A stretch of 64,000 nt of DNA from Azolla caroliniana. Lineage: Eukaryota > Polypodiophyta. The notes beneath the pieces are model-generated. The model saw nothing but the letters and a program-made list of their open reading frames with translations, made no database searches and was not told the origin of the DNA. The stretch is from positions 13,330,001 to 13,394,000 of the forward strand of contig JBHGNT010000009.1 in the NCBI GenBank assembly GCA_043228905.1, in the 5' to 3' direction. Both the position numbers and the translations under genes were made by a program. How positions within the stretch are numbered: the stretch's first letter is position 1; each line of letters starts with the position of its first letter. Shown piece after piece: positions 49,286-60,768 of this stretch.

Positions 49286-51110
49286 ATGAGGGGGTTGGAT
49301 ATCGTGAAAGCCATGGCTTCGGCTGTGGATCGGATAGTGAGTGCGCGCGAAGGAGCAGGCACCCTCGATAGGGCTATTGAAGCGGTCGTTGGCGCGATAG
49401 GCCGGTTTGGTGGGAAGTACGCCACGAGCTATTTGGAGGCCTACCGGGCCGAGATGGTAATGAGAGACATTCCGGAAGAAAGGCGACTGACCGGATTCCC
49501 TCGGGTGGCGATGCCGGGCATCCATGTGGAGGTGCTCGAGGCACGGGCGGAGAGCCAGAACTTGGAAGAGTTTGAAGGTCGGCTCCTCGAAAAATATGGG
49601 CTTGATGATGCGCTTCAGCTCTCGAAACGGGACTTCATGGAATGGGTAGAGACCCCCAAAAAGGGGAGAAACGCGTCGTTGCTCCTCCGGGAGTTTGAAG
49701 AACGCTTCGCGTGTCTTTCGGCGCTCGACCGGACCATACTAGACACAAATCACATCCTGTTGTTCGTTAAGTCGGTGGATGTGAGGGACCGAGAGCAAGT
49801 GGGTGTCCTGCTGGAGACTGATGACGGGCTGACGGCCGACTGGGCCGTGGTGAAGAGAGTCAGTGGCCGTTTCGACAAACGGCGAGAGTGGGTCGATAAA
49901 GAATCAACAGGGGCGGGCTCTGTAGCAGCAGGGAAACTCGAGCCAACCCCGCCAGCGCGAAGGGAAGTGACCCGAGACTGGCTTGAGACCGGATCGACTT
50001 CCACTGGCATGATCAAAGGCTCGTCTGGAGGAGCAGCTCTAGAGGAGCTGACTAGGATGGTAAAGGACCTCCAGATTGCACAGGCATGGAGGGACGGTGG
50101 TGAACAGGCCCGTGACCGAAGGCCTTTGGTTGGAAAGCGGTGTTTGTGGTGCGACGCGGTCGGCCACGCCCGGAAGGACTACGGGGACTTTGCCGAGGCA
50201 ATGAGAGCCAACGTGGTGTACCTATGTAATGGTGGGGTGCACGCTAGCGAGACCCGGAGAGCCCTGAACCTGAATGTCGGACGAGGGGGTATGAAACGGC
50301 TGATGGAAGAAGCGGCAACTCGCCACGCGGAGACCGTCCACTACTCGGCGTTGGCTGGGATCCGGGTCGGAGGTTGTGAGGCCCGGAAGACGAACAAAGC
50401 CGGATTCTGGCCGCTGATGCTGGAAGGCCTCACCGGCGCACGGCTAAGGAAAGAAGAAGCGAACCGCGTAGAAAAATGGGTCCGGGAGGTAACCGGGTGG
50501 AGTGACGCGGTCGAAGAGAAGACGGGCTTCGTTGAAGCCGCATGCCAGAACTACGAGGCTCTGGTGGAAGAGAAGTGAGTAGGTAAAACCGGAGGGGCCG
50601 GGCCCTCGCAACGGTACTAGACCTGATTCGGTCAAAGGCCGAATGAGGCCGGTGCGACCGGCGTGCCGGATAAAGCCAAGAAGGCCGGGTACCGGTTGAG
50701 CACGGAAATCGAAAGGACCACGGACCTGCGAAACATCTTGGAGGAACGTATCCTCGACAGCAAGGTGGAGTTGTCGCTGAGGGAAGTGCTCGGGATCGCC
50801 AAGAAAGAGTTCCACGACTCCATCGTAGACTTGGTGAAGAGGAAGAGGCTGTCAACAGAGCTTAAGCCGGAGAAGCCGGTGGAAGTGTGAACGACGCACA
50901 TAGAGGACATGGCACTAGAAGACGAGTTGGCGGAGAGCCACTATTCGAGGCTGCACTGGGCCAAAGCGACCACGGAGACCCCTATTAAGATCGGGGATGT
51001 CCAGGAGCCGGTGGTGGCGTTGGTGGACCACGGTTCAGAAATCAACTTGATGTCCATGGACTTCTACAAAAGGGGGAAATGGCCGATCAACACCAAACAC
51101 GGCTGGAAAA
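49286..51110 (+). pseudogene. II-3 gag-protease, first part
   Basis: The start is ATG 49286. The frame is open to 50578, then has single stops (50576, 50620-50630 and 50888 regions), but stays in register. The capsid block, SKRDFMEWVETP and VDVRDREQVGVLLE match II-1. The zinc knuckle reads CLWCDAVGHARKDY, so its last Cys is Tyr. The region has EERILDSKVELSLRE. The protease active site is DHGSEINLMS, intact. The frame is broken at 51110 by the LTR of K-3 and continues at 56282. Confidence 0.82.
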
Positions 51111-51782
51111 TGTTGGGAGACAGGTCCCTCCGGATGGGAAGAGAGAAGAACAGTGCGGATGACGAGTACCTGGCTACGGAGAGCCGGATGGTGTAGACCC
51201 GGTAAGAACCGGATCAGGAGAACCCGGCTACGGAGAGCCGGATGGTGTAGACCCGGTGAGAACCGGATGGCGAGTACCCGGCAAGCGCTGAATGATGCAG
51301 GCCCGGTGAGGAGTGCTCATCGGATGAAGAGACATATTCGTAAATATGTTTTTGAGAGTCCATCGAGGCTATATTTGTAAATAGAAGAAAATTCATATTA
51401 GTATAAATATGACTTAGGGCAAACTTAAGATTACGCAGAGTGTCGTTGTTATTCTTGTTTGTGCAAGATCAGAGCGCGTAACTGTGTACAGAGAGAGAGA
51501 GAGAGAGAGGAAGAGGTCGTTGCCTCTGTTGTAACCGCCGCCTGTGGCGAAGATAGAAAGCTCGAGGCTGTTTCCTCGGTGCTTTACTGTTGTACACTGT
51601 AACATAGTGATAGTTTGCAACCTGTGGGCTACCGTGGTTTTTCCCTAGTTTGGGCTTTCCACGTAAACATCCTGTGTACTCTTCTCTTCACTTTGTCGTG
51701 CATTCATTCCTGTTTTTTTGTGTATGATTCTAGACTCGGTTGTGGCCGAGTGTTGCGCATAAGGAGCGTTTAGTTCCCGTCA
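51111..51782 (+). repeat. 5' LTR of K-3
   Basis: It starts TGTTGGGAGACAGGTCCC and ends CCCGTCA. It has a U3 minisatellite with the unit ACCCGGTGAGAACCGGATG and a GTATAAATATG TATA context near 51400. It is about 250 bp longer than the 3' LTR. Confidence 0.88.
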
Positions 51783-51784
51783 AG

Positions 51785-51796
51785 TGGTATCAGAGC
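51785..51796 (+). other. Primer-binding site of K-3
   Basis: TGGTATCAGAGC, the consensus site for the initiator-methionine tRNA primer of copia elements, lies two bases after the LTR. Confidence 0.85.
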
Positions 51797-51811
51797 GAAA
51801 CGACACATAAA

Positions 51812-52690
51812 ATGGACTATTCGTTGGGAGGCATGTTCAAGCTCACCGGCTCCAACTATTCGGTATGGAAGTCGAAGATGAGGGACATGCTTGTGGTTAA
51901 AGATCTTTGGTTGCCGGTTCAGTTTGGGGACAAGAGACCGGACAAAATCGACGCCACGATATGGGAGGTGATGCACATGAAGACAACGGCTTACATACGG
52001 TGCTTCATCGACATGAGCCTATACAACAAGTTGAATGAAGAGAGCAAGGCTCATGAGCTCTGGGAGAAGATCGGGATTATGTTTCAGAACAAAAATGTTG
52101 TTAATTAGGTTTCGGTATTCCGGAAGCTAGTAAGTTTCCGGTAACAAGATGGCTCCAGCATGGCAGAGCACATGAATGCCTTACAGGGGCTGATCCACCA
52201 GGCAACATCATTGGAAGTACCTTTCGCCGATGAGGTACTAGCACTACTCCTGCTCAGTTCCCTCCTAGATAGCTGGGAGATGTTGTTTGTCACCTTGGGC
52301 AACGCCGGGCCGGAAGGGAAATGGTTATCCCTAGCAAGAGTAAAGTCGAGCTTGATAGATGAGGAGGCGCGTTGGAAAGATAAGGATACGAGCTCCGACT
52401 CCAAAGGGCTCCTTACCAAATCGGAACGCGGAAGAGAAAGGAACCGTAGTCCCCAGAACCGGGAAAAGTCGGGGACACGGTCAAATTTAAGGGGGAGGCC
52501 TACTTGCTTCTATTGCGGCAAACCAGGACACTTCCAGAAGAACTATCGGCATTTCGGAAAGGACAAGGAAACCGATGGTACCGATTCGAAGCAGACACCG
52601 GACCGGAACGGTAAAGACCGGAGGGGACCAGACCGGAAGGGAACGACGGCAATCGCCGCAAGTGAAGAAGAGTTGATGCTCATCACCGAG
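51812..52690 (+). pseudogene. K-3 gag
   Basis: The start is ATG 51812 (MDYSLGGMFKLTGSNYS). The frame is interrupted by TAG 52106 and TAA near 52142 and continues open from 52160. Typical copia Gag blocks are present, such as VWKSKMRDMLVVKDLWLPV. The zinc knuckle reads C-FY-C-GKPG-H-FQKN-Y, with its last Cys replaced by Tyr. The TAG at codon 'FQNKNVVN-stop' is shared with K-2. Confidence 0.82.
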
Positions 52691-55600
52691 GAGAGTGAGA
52701 TAAACCTTGTTGGCGACGAGATGACTTGGGTGGTCGATTCCGGAGCGTCGTTCCACCTTACCCCGGACCAGAAGTGCTTCTCATCCTACTGAGCCGGTGA
52801 TCACGACTGTGTCCGGATGGGGAATGAAGGTACATGCCAAATTGTTGGCATAGGAGACGTGTGGCTGACAACACCAACCGGATGCAAGCTGCTGTTGAAG
52901 GATGTCCGACACGTTCCGGAGGTTCGTATGAACCTGATATTAGTCGGTTGGCTAGATGATGAAGGCTACACGGGTAGCATCCGGAACGGTGTTATGAAGT
53001 ACAACAAAGGGAGCCTGATTGTGGCTCGGGTAGGGAAGGTCAACACGTTGTACCTGATGAATGCCCGGTTATGCCCGGAAGAAGTGAACGTGGCATCCGA
53101 CACTGCTGGTGAGCTGTGGCACAAAAGGCTGTGTCACATGAGCGAGAAGGGGATGAAGAGGCTTGCAGACGACAACCTCATTCCAGTGAAGAACGTGCAC
53201 TGATTGTCTGGCTTGTAAGCAAAACCGGACCTCCTTCTGATCAAGGCCACCGATGAGACGTAATGCACCACTGGAGTTGGTGCATATGGATGTATCTCAA
53301 GTGGATACGAAGTCACATGCCGGATCGCAGTACTTCGTGACGTTCATAGATGACCACAGCCGGAAGGTGTAGGCCACACCATTGAAGATGAAGGATCAGG
53401 TGCTATCCGTCTTCAAAGAGCTCCACGTGAGAGTGGAAAGAGAAACCAGACGGAAGCTGAAGGCGGTTCGAGCAGATAATGGAGGTGAATACCGGGGGCA
53501 GTTCGAGGAGTACTGTCGCTCGAAGGGAATCCGGCTCAAATTTACTGTGCCGAAGACGCCGGAACTAAACGGGCTGGCCGAGAGGATGAACCGGACCATA
53601 ATGGAGAGGGTCCGGAGTATGCTAGCGCATGCAAAACTACCCAAGAAGTTTTGGGCTGAGGCACTGTCGACGGCGACATATGTGATAAACAGATCACCTT
53701 CAGTACCCTTGGACGGAGACACGCCACAGAGAGTCTGGACCGGTAAGGAAGTGTCCTACCGGCATCCGAAAGTATTCGGGTGTCTTACGTATGTGCATGT
53801 AGCTAAGGACCGGAGAGGAAAACTAGATCCGAAGATCCGACCATACATATTCCTCGGTTACGACGACGACGAGTTCGGCTACCAAGTGTGGGACTTGGTC
53901 GACAAGAAGGTATTCCGGAGTCGAGATATTATCTTCATGGAGGACAAGACGCTCGCCGACTGGGAGTCAGAGAAGAAAATAATGAATTCCGAGTCGATTG
54001 GTAAGGATCGTTTCTACAATGAGCAGAACCAACCGGAAAGAGACCGGATAGCACTCGAGGAACCAGCCTGTTACGGTGCGGATACCGAACCGACAGAAGA
54101 AGAAGTAGAGGAAGCCGAAACCGGAACCGGCCAAGACCCCGAATCGGATTCGGATGAAGAGAAAATGGAGGAGCCGGTTACCGAAGCCCAAAGACGGAGA
54201 TATCCTCTCAGAGAGATAAGGCCCCCCCGGAGATTTTAGGATGCAGAGCATGTTCTGCTGACCGATGAGGAGGAGCCAGAAAGCTTCGAAGAAGTGAAGG
54301 ATGACATCCACAGCCGCAAATTGTTAAGTGCCATGCAGGATGAGATGGATTCCCTGCATGAGAACCATACGTACGAATTGGTGGAGTTGCCAAAAGGAAA
54401 GCGGGCACTCCGAAACAAGTGGGTGTACAAGTTGAAACTAGGAGATGCCGGCAACCCCCCGAGATACAAAGCCAGGATCGTGGTGAAGGGGTTCCAGCAG
54501 AAGAAGGGCGTGGACTTTGACGAGATGTTTGCCCCGGTAGTATAGATGACCTCCATCTGGACAGTGCTGAGTATAGCGGCAAGCATGGACCTCGAGGTAG
54601 AGCAGTTGGACATGAAGACAAACATTCCTTCACGGTGACCTCGAAGAGGAGATCTACATGCAGCAACCGGAAGGATTCGTGGAGAAAGGGAAGGAGCACT
54701 TGGTTTGCCGGTTGAAGAAGAGCCTCTACGGGTTGAAGCAGGCCCCCCGGCAATGGTACCGGAAGTTCGACTCCTTCATGACCGATCAAGGGTACCACAA
54801 GATGCAGGCCGATCACTATGTGTTTGTGAAGAAGTTCGAAGGAGGCGACTTCCTGATACTGCTTCTGTACGTGGACGACATGTTGATCGTCAGACGGGAC
54901 CAAGCCAAAATCCGGATGCTGAAGAAGGCTCTCAACCGGACCTTTTCAATGAAAGACTTGGGTTCGGCAAGATAGATGTTGGGGATGCATATCATCCGGA
55001 ACCGGCCAATGAAGCAACTGTGGCTGTCACAGGAGAAATACGTGACAAAGGTGCTTCAGCGGCTCAACATGTCAGATGCGAAACCGGTCGGATCGACACT
55101 TCCGGCAAACTGCAGGCTATTCGGTAAGCAAAGCCCGGAGACGAAATCAGAGAAGGAGGATATGATGAAGTTTCCATATGCCTCTGCCTTCAGGAGCTTA
55201 ATGTACGCAATGGTTTGTACCCGACCGGATATAGGATACGTAGTCGGAGTGGTGAGCCGGTTTATGAGCAATCCCGACAAGGAGCACTGGAACGCGGTCA
55301 AATGGATACTCCGGTACTTGAAGGGCACTACCAATATGTGTCTCCGATTCGGCTGTGGAAAACCTCAACTTGACGGTTTCACCGATTCGGACATGTCGGC
55401 TGATGTGGATACCAGCCGGTCTACATCCGGGTATGTAATGACATATGTAGGGGGAGCTGTTTCGTGGCAGTCGAGGCTGCAGAAGACGGTTGCATTGTCA
55501 ACCACGGAGGCGGAGTACATGGCGGCTATGGAAGCCGGCAAGGAAATATTATGGATGAAGGTCTTTATCGGAGAGCTTGGTATCCAGCAAGATGAATACC

Positions 55601-55843
55601 GGCTCTATTGCGACAGTCAAAGTGCCATCCACCTTGCTAAGAATGCGGCCTATCATTCCTGGACGAAGCATATCTAGCGAAGGTATCACTGGATCCGAGA
55701 AAGACTAGATGACCAGGAGTTCGTGCTGACGAAGATCCACACGGCCGAGAACGAGTCAGATATGCTGACCAAAGTGTTGATACCCGACAAGCTGGATGCA
55801 TGCCGGAAGCGGATCGGACTAGTAAGACACCCCATGCCGGAGT
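52691..55843 (+). pseudogene. K-3 protease-integrase-RT-RNase H
   Basis: The protease has WVVDSGASFHLT. After stops near 52790 and 53200 comes the integrase, with His/Cys region, then VTFIDDHSRK (first Asp), RADNGGEY (second Asp) and LNGLAERMNRT (Glu), all kept. The block 53382-54239 is open. RT starts near 54320 with AMQDEMDSLHENHTYE. A single base insertion near 54625 shifts the frame before FLHGDLEEEIYM. The catalytic motif is LLYVDDMLIV. RNase H includes GFTDSDMSADVDT, STTEAEYMAAMEAGKEI and LYCDSQSAIHLAKN. A stop near 54540 and another at 54973 separate the blocks. Confidence 0.86.
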
Positions 55844-55855
55844 GAAGGGGGAGTT

Positions 55856-56276
55856 TGTTGGGAGACAGGTCCCTCCGGATGGGAAGAGAGAAGAAGAGTG
55901 CTGATGAGCAAACTCGGCCGGATGGTGTAGACCCAGTGTGAACTGGATTAGGTGAACCTGGCTACGGTGAGCCGGTGAGCCGGATGGTGCAGACCCGGTG
56001 AGAACCGGATGGCGAGTACCTGGCAAGCGCCGGATGATGCAGGCCCGGTGAGGAGTGCTCACCGGATGAAGAGACATATTCGTAAATATGTTTCTGAGAG
56101 TTCATTGAGGCTATATTTGTAAATAGCCGAAAAGTCATATTAGTATAAATATGACTTAGGGCAAACTTAAGATTACGTAGAGTGTCGTTGTTATTCTTGT
56201 TTGTGCAAGATCAGAGCGCGGTTCTAAGCTCGGTTGTGGCCGAGTGTTGCACATAAGGAGCGTTTAGTTCCCGTTA
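55856..56276 (+). repeat. 3' LTR of K-3, internally deleted
   Basis: It starts at the same TGTTGGGAGAC but ends CCCGTTA. It lacks about 240 bp found in the 5' LTR between the GATCAGAGCGCG and the CTCGGTTGTGGC near its end, including the GA microsatellite. Confidence 0.88.
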
Positions 56277-56281
56277 GAAAA

Positions 56282-56576
56282 TACGGGCAGCGACGCGCGC
56301 CATGGAAGAACTACATGGAGCCTGCCCGAACATACGGGTGAAAATCAGCGATGTCGAGATCGACCAACACTTCTTCATGTAGGAGACGTCCTCACATCCG
56401 GTTATACTAGGAGAACCGTACATCACGGCGGCACGGATGGAGACCAAGGTGCTGGACAACAGTTCGGCCTATGCAAGAGTCAAGAGCCAGGACGGGCGCC
56501 ACTCAGTCGAGTTTCTGACGGTGCGACCAAACCATGAGCGTAAGTGCGAGACCCTCGGTGGCGAAACCTGAGGGGA
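56282..56576 (+). pseudogene. II-3 protease, second part
   Basis: This continues the protease frame from GWK at 51110 with the RAATRAMEEL block. It has a TAG near 56380, then VILGEPYITAARMETKVLD as in II-1 (VILGQPFITASWMETKVLD). Before the frame end there is an extra TGA (56570). It ends at the codons GAT-TTT-TAG on a run of five T (56577-56581), as in II-1. Confidence 0.8.
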
Positions 56577-58946
56577 TTTTTAGAGAGGGCTATCAAGGCG
56601 TGGGGCCGCGATAGTCTGGACACCTCGGAAAAAGCCCACAAATGTATAGTAGGGAAGAAGACTTGTACCATAGGTAGGAAATTTTGGTTCTCCGACAGCG
56701 GGGGTTGTACGACTGTCGGCGTCGTTGGCCGGGAGAAGAAGAGGGCGGAGGAGCGACTTTGGGCATGCAGAGTCCTCGGCCCTAGAGAGGAAATCACCGG
56801 AGCCGTGGAGGCGGTTTCTTTCGACGACACTTTGGGACAGTTACGAGAAGTGGTCGGAGGAGGCCTTAAAGAGGACCGGACGATTCCGGTATGTTCGGAA
56901 GGGATGTACGAAGTCATTGCCGACTTCTGTAATGGGCTCGAGTCGGATCGGACGGCCCGCGTGGATACAAGGTACAAGATTGTGGACCGGAAGGTGAGGC
57001 CAGTTGCGGCACCCTTGCCGGATGGCAGCAAGGAGCGGATAAAAGGGGTTGCGTCGGACCCGAGTCTGCGAGATCCGGCCAACATAGGACACACGTTCAC
57101 CGATATAACGCTACGAGAGCTCAAGATCGGTGGGGGTTGCTTTCTGTTGCCGGCGGAAGAGGACTGGTTTCGGAGAATGCTCGGGAGGCACGGGAAGGCT
57201 TTCGCATTCTCACCGGAGGAGATCGGGTGCGTAGACCCGACAGTTGTGGAACCGATGGTGATCTTCACGGTACCAGTTATGCCGTGGAACCTCAAACCGA
57301 TTCCGGTACCCAGAGCTCACATCCCGAAGCTGATGGAGCTGTTGAAACAGAAGGTCGAAATGGGCATCCTCGAACCGTCGAGTGCCCCATACTCGAATCG
57401 GTGGTTTACCGTGCCGAAGAAGAACGTCACATTACATTTTATTCAAGACCTGCAACCGGTCAACAAGGTGACCATTCGGAACGCAGGAATCGGACCGACT
57501 ATAGACAAGTTCGCGGAGGCCTTCGCCGGAAGGTCGATTTACTTTGTCGGTGATCTGTACTCGGGGTACGACACTTCCAACTAGCCGTGGAGAGCAGAGA
57601 CATTACGACGATGCGGACTCCTCTCGGCCTAGTGCGGATGTGTACCCTACCACAAGAAGGGACGAACTCGGTGGCTCATATGGTGAACACAATGAACAAG
57701 GTGCTGAGGGACTTCATCTCGGACATCACCAAGCCGTTCTTGCACGACATCCCGATAAAGGGGTGTCCAGTGGAAGATGCGGACGAGACTGTCGGGCCGG
57801 AGGGATGCTGGAGGTTCGTGGTGAACCACATCAAAGACTACGAGAAGGTGCCGCAGAGGCTCGAGAGAGCACGACTCACCTTCTCCGAGAAAAATTGGCG
57901 TTCTGGCAGTCAGAGATCTTGGTGGTCAGACACCTGTGCGGGCCTTACGGTAGGAAGCCGTCTCCAGCCAAGGTGGAAGCCATCTCCGCGATGAAGCATG
58001 ATTGCAATTCGGTTACGGAGGTTCGGAGATTCTTGGGGGCGTGTGCGTTCTACCTCATCTGGATTCCGCACTATGCGCATATTGCGGAGCCGCTCTACGG
58101 GCTATTGAAGAAAGGGCGTAGGTTCGAGTGGAGGACGGAGCACACGGAGTCGGTCCGGAGACTAAAGGAGGCGCTTACGGTAGCATCAACTCTCCGTAAT
58201 GCGGCTTACGGCAAGGGCGTCCCCATCTACGTGACGATGGACACGAGCCCGACCGGGATCGGGTGGGTGATCAACCAAGACGATGACGTTGGCACGAGGT
58301 TCCCCCTCCGGTTCGGCGCGAAGGTCCTCAGTGAGCGACAACGAGGATACGCCCAGGTTAAACGCCAACTCTGGGGTATCGTTTTAGCGGTGAAGGCCGA
58401 TAAAGACTACTTGATCGGGACAGAGGTAATAATCGAGACAGACTGCCTGCCGATTCTCGGCATGGTTTCCGGATGCGCGACGCCGGACCTGGTAATGCTC
58501 AGGTGGATAGCGTACATCAAGTCCCTGAATCCGGAGATATGACACATTTCCGTAAAAGACAATGCCATGGCCGACATGCTCTCAAGGGCGAGGTTCGAAA
58601 ACGAGGACAACATGGTTTCGGAGGACGAGGAAGTCGGCGTAGATTTCTTCGAGGCGGCATACATGACAACCAAAAAGGGGAGCACTCCAGCGCTTAACGA
58701 ATTCGACGAGAGCAAGTATGATGGGGAGTGGCCCCAGATCGGCGGGCTCCTGAAAACAATGACACCGGACACGGTGTGGACAAAGGAAGAGATCAGCCGG
58801 ATCCGGAAGAAAGCGTACCGATTCTTCCTTCGGGACGGGTACATATGGAAGCGCTCGAAGAAGAGGGACGACATCCCGCTCCGAGTGGTGGCGAAGAAGG
58901 AGGAACAGGAGGAATTGTTGGAGGCCTATCACGAGAGTCCCTATTA
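56577..58946 (+). pseudogene. II-3 Pol, RT to integrase N-terminal region
   Basis: After the putative slippage run the pol frame reads FLERAIKAWG and is open to 57582. RT blocks include WFTVPKKN and DLQPVNKVTIRN. A frameshift near 57580 and another near 57890 divide it. The RT catalytic motif reads KPFLHDIP where II-1 has FLDDIP, so one catalytic Asp is His and RT is inactive. RNase H (YVTMDTSPTG, ETDCLPILG) is followed by a stop near 58540 and the block to 58946. The integrase zinc region starts but the frame is broken at AYHESPY by a copia LTR fragment, which replaces the integrase core. Confidence 0.82.
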
Positions 58947-59390
58947 GGAAACAGGTCCCTCCGGATGGAAAATGAGAAGAACAGTACTAATGCGCCTCGG
59001 CCGAAACCGGATACAGTTGAGTACCCGGCTACGGAAGACCCGGTGAGAACCGGATGTGGAGTACTCGGAAACGGAAGACCCGGTGAGAACCAGATGTGGC
59101 GTACCTGGCTACGGAGGACCCGTTGAGAACCGAATGACGAGTACCCGGCAAGAGCCGGATGGTGAAGACCCGGTGAGAACCAGATGACGTGTGCCCGGCA
59201 AGCGTCGGATGATGCAGGCTCGGTGAGGAGTGCTCACCGGATGAAGGGACGTATTCGTAAATATGTTTTTGAGAGTCCATCGGGGCTATATTTGTAAATA
59301 GCTGAAAAGTCATATTAGTATAAATATGACTTAGGGCAAACATTAGATGAGTTGTCATTCTTGTTGGCGCAAGATTAGAGCGCAACAGTG

Positions 59391-59451
<61 letters not shown>

Positions 59452-59493
59452 GAAGAGTTTGTATCTTTGTTGTAACCGCTGCCTATGGCGAAG
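58943..59493 (+). repeat. K-family copia LTR fragment inside II-3
   Basis: It has ACAGGTCCCTCCGGATGG near its start and continues through the U3 minisatellite and the CATATTAGTATAAATATG TATA context, as in the K-3 LTRs. A GA microsatellite at about 59394-59449 lies near its end. It stops at 59493 within the LTR, so it is truncated. It lies where about 600 bp of the II-3 integrase core should be. Confidence 0.75.
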
Positions 59494-60097
59494 GCAGGCC
59501 GGGAATTGGCCGCGGCTCCTCCCTTATGCACTATGGGCGGACCGAACTACGCACAATTCGGCGACAAGGTTTATGCCGGTAGAGCTGATGTACGGATAGA
59601 AGCCGATCATGCCGATGGAACGAACGGTTTCTTCATGGGAGGCGGTAGATTGGAAAGACGAGATGAGCCGAGAGGAGTTGCTGGCGGCACAGATTCGGCA
59701 ACTCGAGCGGAGGCTGGAGGACGTGAAACGGGCGAAGGAAAAGCTGCGGGCGGTAAGGGAGCGGAACAAGACCCGGTTCGACCAGACGCACCGGTTGCGA
59801 CCAAAGAAGATCGAGGAAGGTGACTGGGTCCTAGTGTATGATAGCAGCCTCGACAACCAGCAAAGGGCAATGCGGAAGTTTGCAAGGAGGTGGTTCGGGC
59901 CTTACGTGGTGACAAGCGCCAATGACAACGGGACCTACCATCTTGCGGAGCTCGACGGTACGAGGATGGCAATTCTGGTAGCGGGGAAGAGGGTCAAAGC
60001 GTTTAAGAAACGAAACGAGTGCGAGCCTGATCTAGAAAGCATGGACGGCGACGACTGGTGGTCTGAGGCGGATGACGAACCAGAAGACGAGGAGTAA
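59494..60097 (+). pseudogene. II-3 integrase C-terminal domain
   Basis: It resumes within the integrase with LCTMGGPNYAQF-like codons and then reads SREELLAAQIRQLERRLED, TRFDQTHRLRPKKIEEGD and RRWFGPYVV, matching II-1. The reading frame is open from about 59609 to the stop at 60095. The catalytic Asp, Asp and Glu are in the missing part. The tail is acidic and ends in EPEDEE. Confidence 0.82.
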
Positions 60098-60172
60098 AGC
60101 ATGGACCGGTTTTCACCAGCAAGAGCCCAATTTTGGCGCATACCGGTGGATGCGCGGTTAGGTGGGGGCAGA

Positions 60173-60768
60173 TGCCGTGAAGAAAACCGTCCCTAGGCGG
60201 AAACCGAGTTTAGCATGTGTAAACCGACCCTTACACGCGAGCACACTTTTCGTTGTATAGTACATAGGTAGGTAAAAGTCGGCTGAGGTGAAATCCTAGG
60301 TAGCATGCATTCAATAGGGAGAGAATCGAGTTGTATCTTTGTCCAAAAGGACAGAGAATTAATATGATGTAACGGATGATAACGGCCTCTCTCCTTGGGC
60401 TATAAAAGAGAGGGAGAGGAATGAAAAAGGGATCGCGCGTTAGAGAGGATGAAGTGCTGCCGGATTGGGAGCGAGCCCTTCTCCTCTGACACTCTCCATA
60501 GCCATTTTGCGCAGGTTTTCGGGAGGCTGACTCTGCTCCGTGGAAGGCCCGTGTGCTTCCGGCAGAGTCTCCATACGTGTTCATATACTCAGACTCCTAG
60601 TCGTCTCGTTTTTCTGTGTTGTTGGACTTTGATTCCTGTGTGCTCCCGTGTCTGTGCGTGTGCGAGTGCGTCCGTTGCCCTTCCGTTCTCCTCCTCCTCA
60701 GCTATTTCTCGGTCCAAGACCCTGGTGGTTCCACCTCGTTCTCCACGCACGTGCGTAACAACGTGACA
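60173..60768 (+). repeat. 3' LTR of II-3
   Basis: It starts TGCCGTGAAGAAAACC after a purine-rich tract (GGTGGGGGCAGA) and ends AACGTGACA, 596 bp. It lacks the roughly 95-bp segment of the 5' LTR. The start differs by one base from the TGTCG of the other family II LTRs. Confidence 0.85.

Larger units (their letters stand above)
51111..56276 (+). mobile_element. Ty1/copia element K-3, inserted in the II-3 protease
   Basis: LTRs lie at 51111-51782 and 55856-56276. A 5-bp target duplication, GAAAA, is at 51106-51110 and 56277-56281, and the protease frame of II-3 resumes across it. The element has the primer-binding site, gag, protease, integrase, RT and RNase H in copia order, with a purine-rich tract (GTGAAGGGGGAG) just before the 3' LTR. 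Several stops and one frameshift make it inactive. Confidence 0.93.
48551..60768 (+). mobile_element. Family II Ty3/gypsy element II-3, defective, with nested K-3
   Basis: LTRs are 48551-49241 and 60173-60768. A 4-bp target duplication, ACGT, occurs at 48547-48550 and 60769-60772. The order is LTR, primer-binding site, gag-protease (split by K-3), pol with frameshifts and a damaged RT site (FLHD), a copia LTR fragment in place of the integrase core, the integrase C-terminal domain and the 3' LTR. The RT-RNase H codons of K-2 resume in register on each side when read on the minus strand, so II-3 inserted in K-2. Confidence 0.88.
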
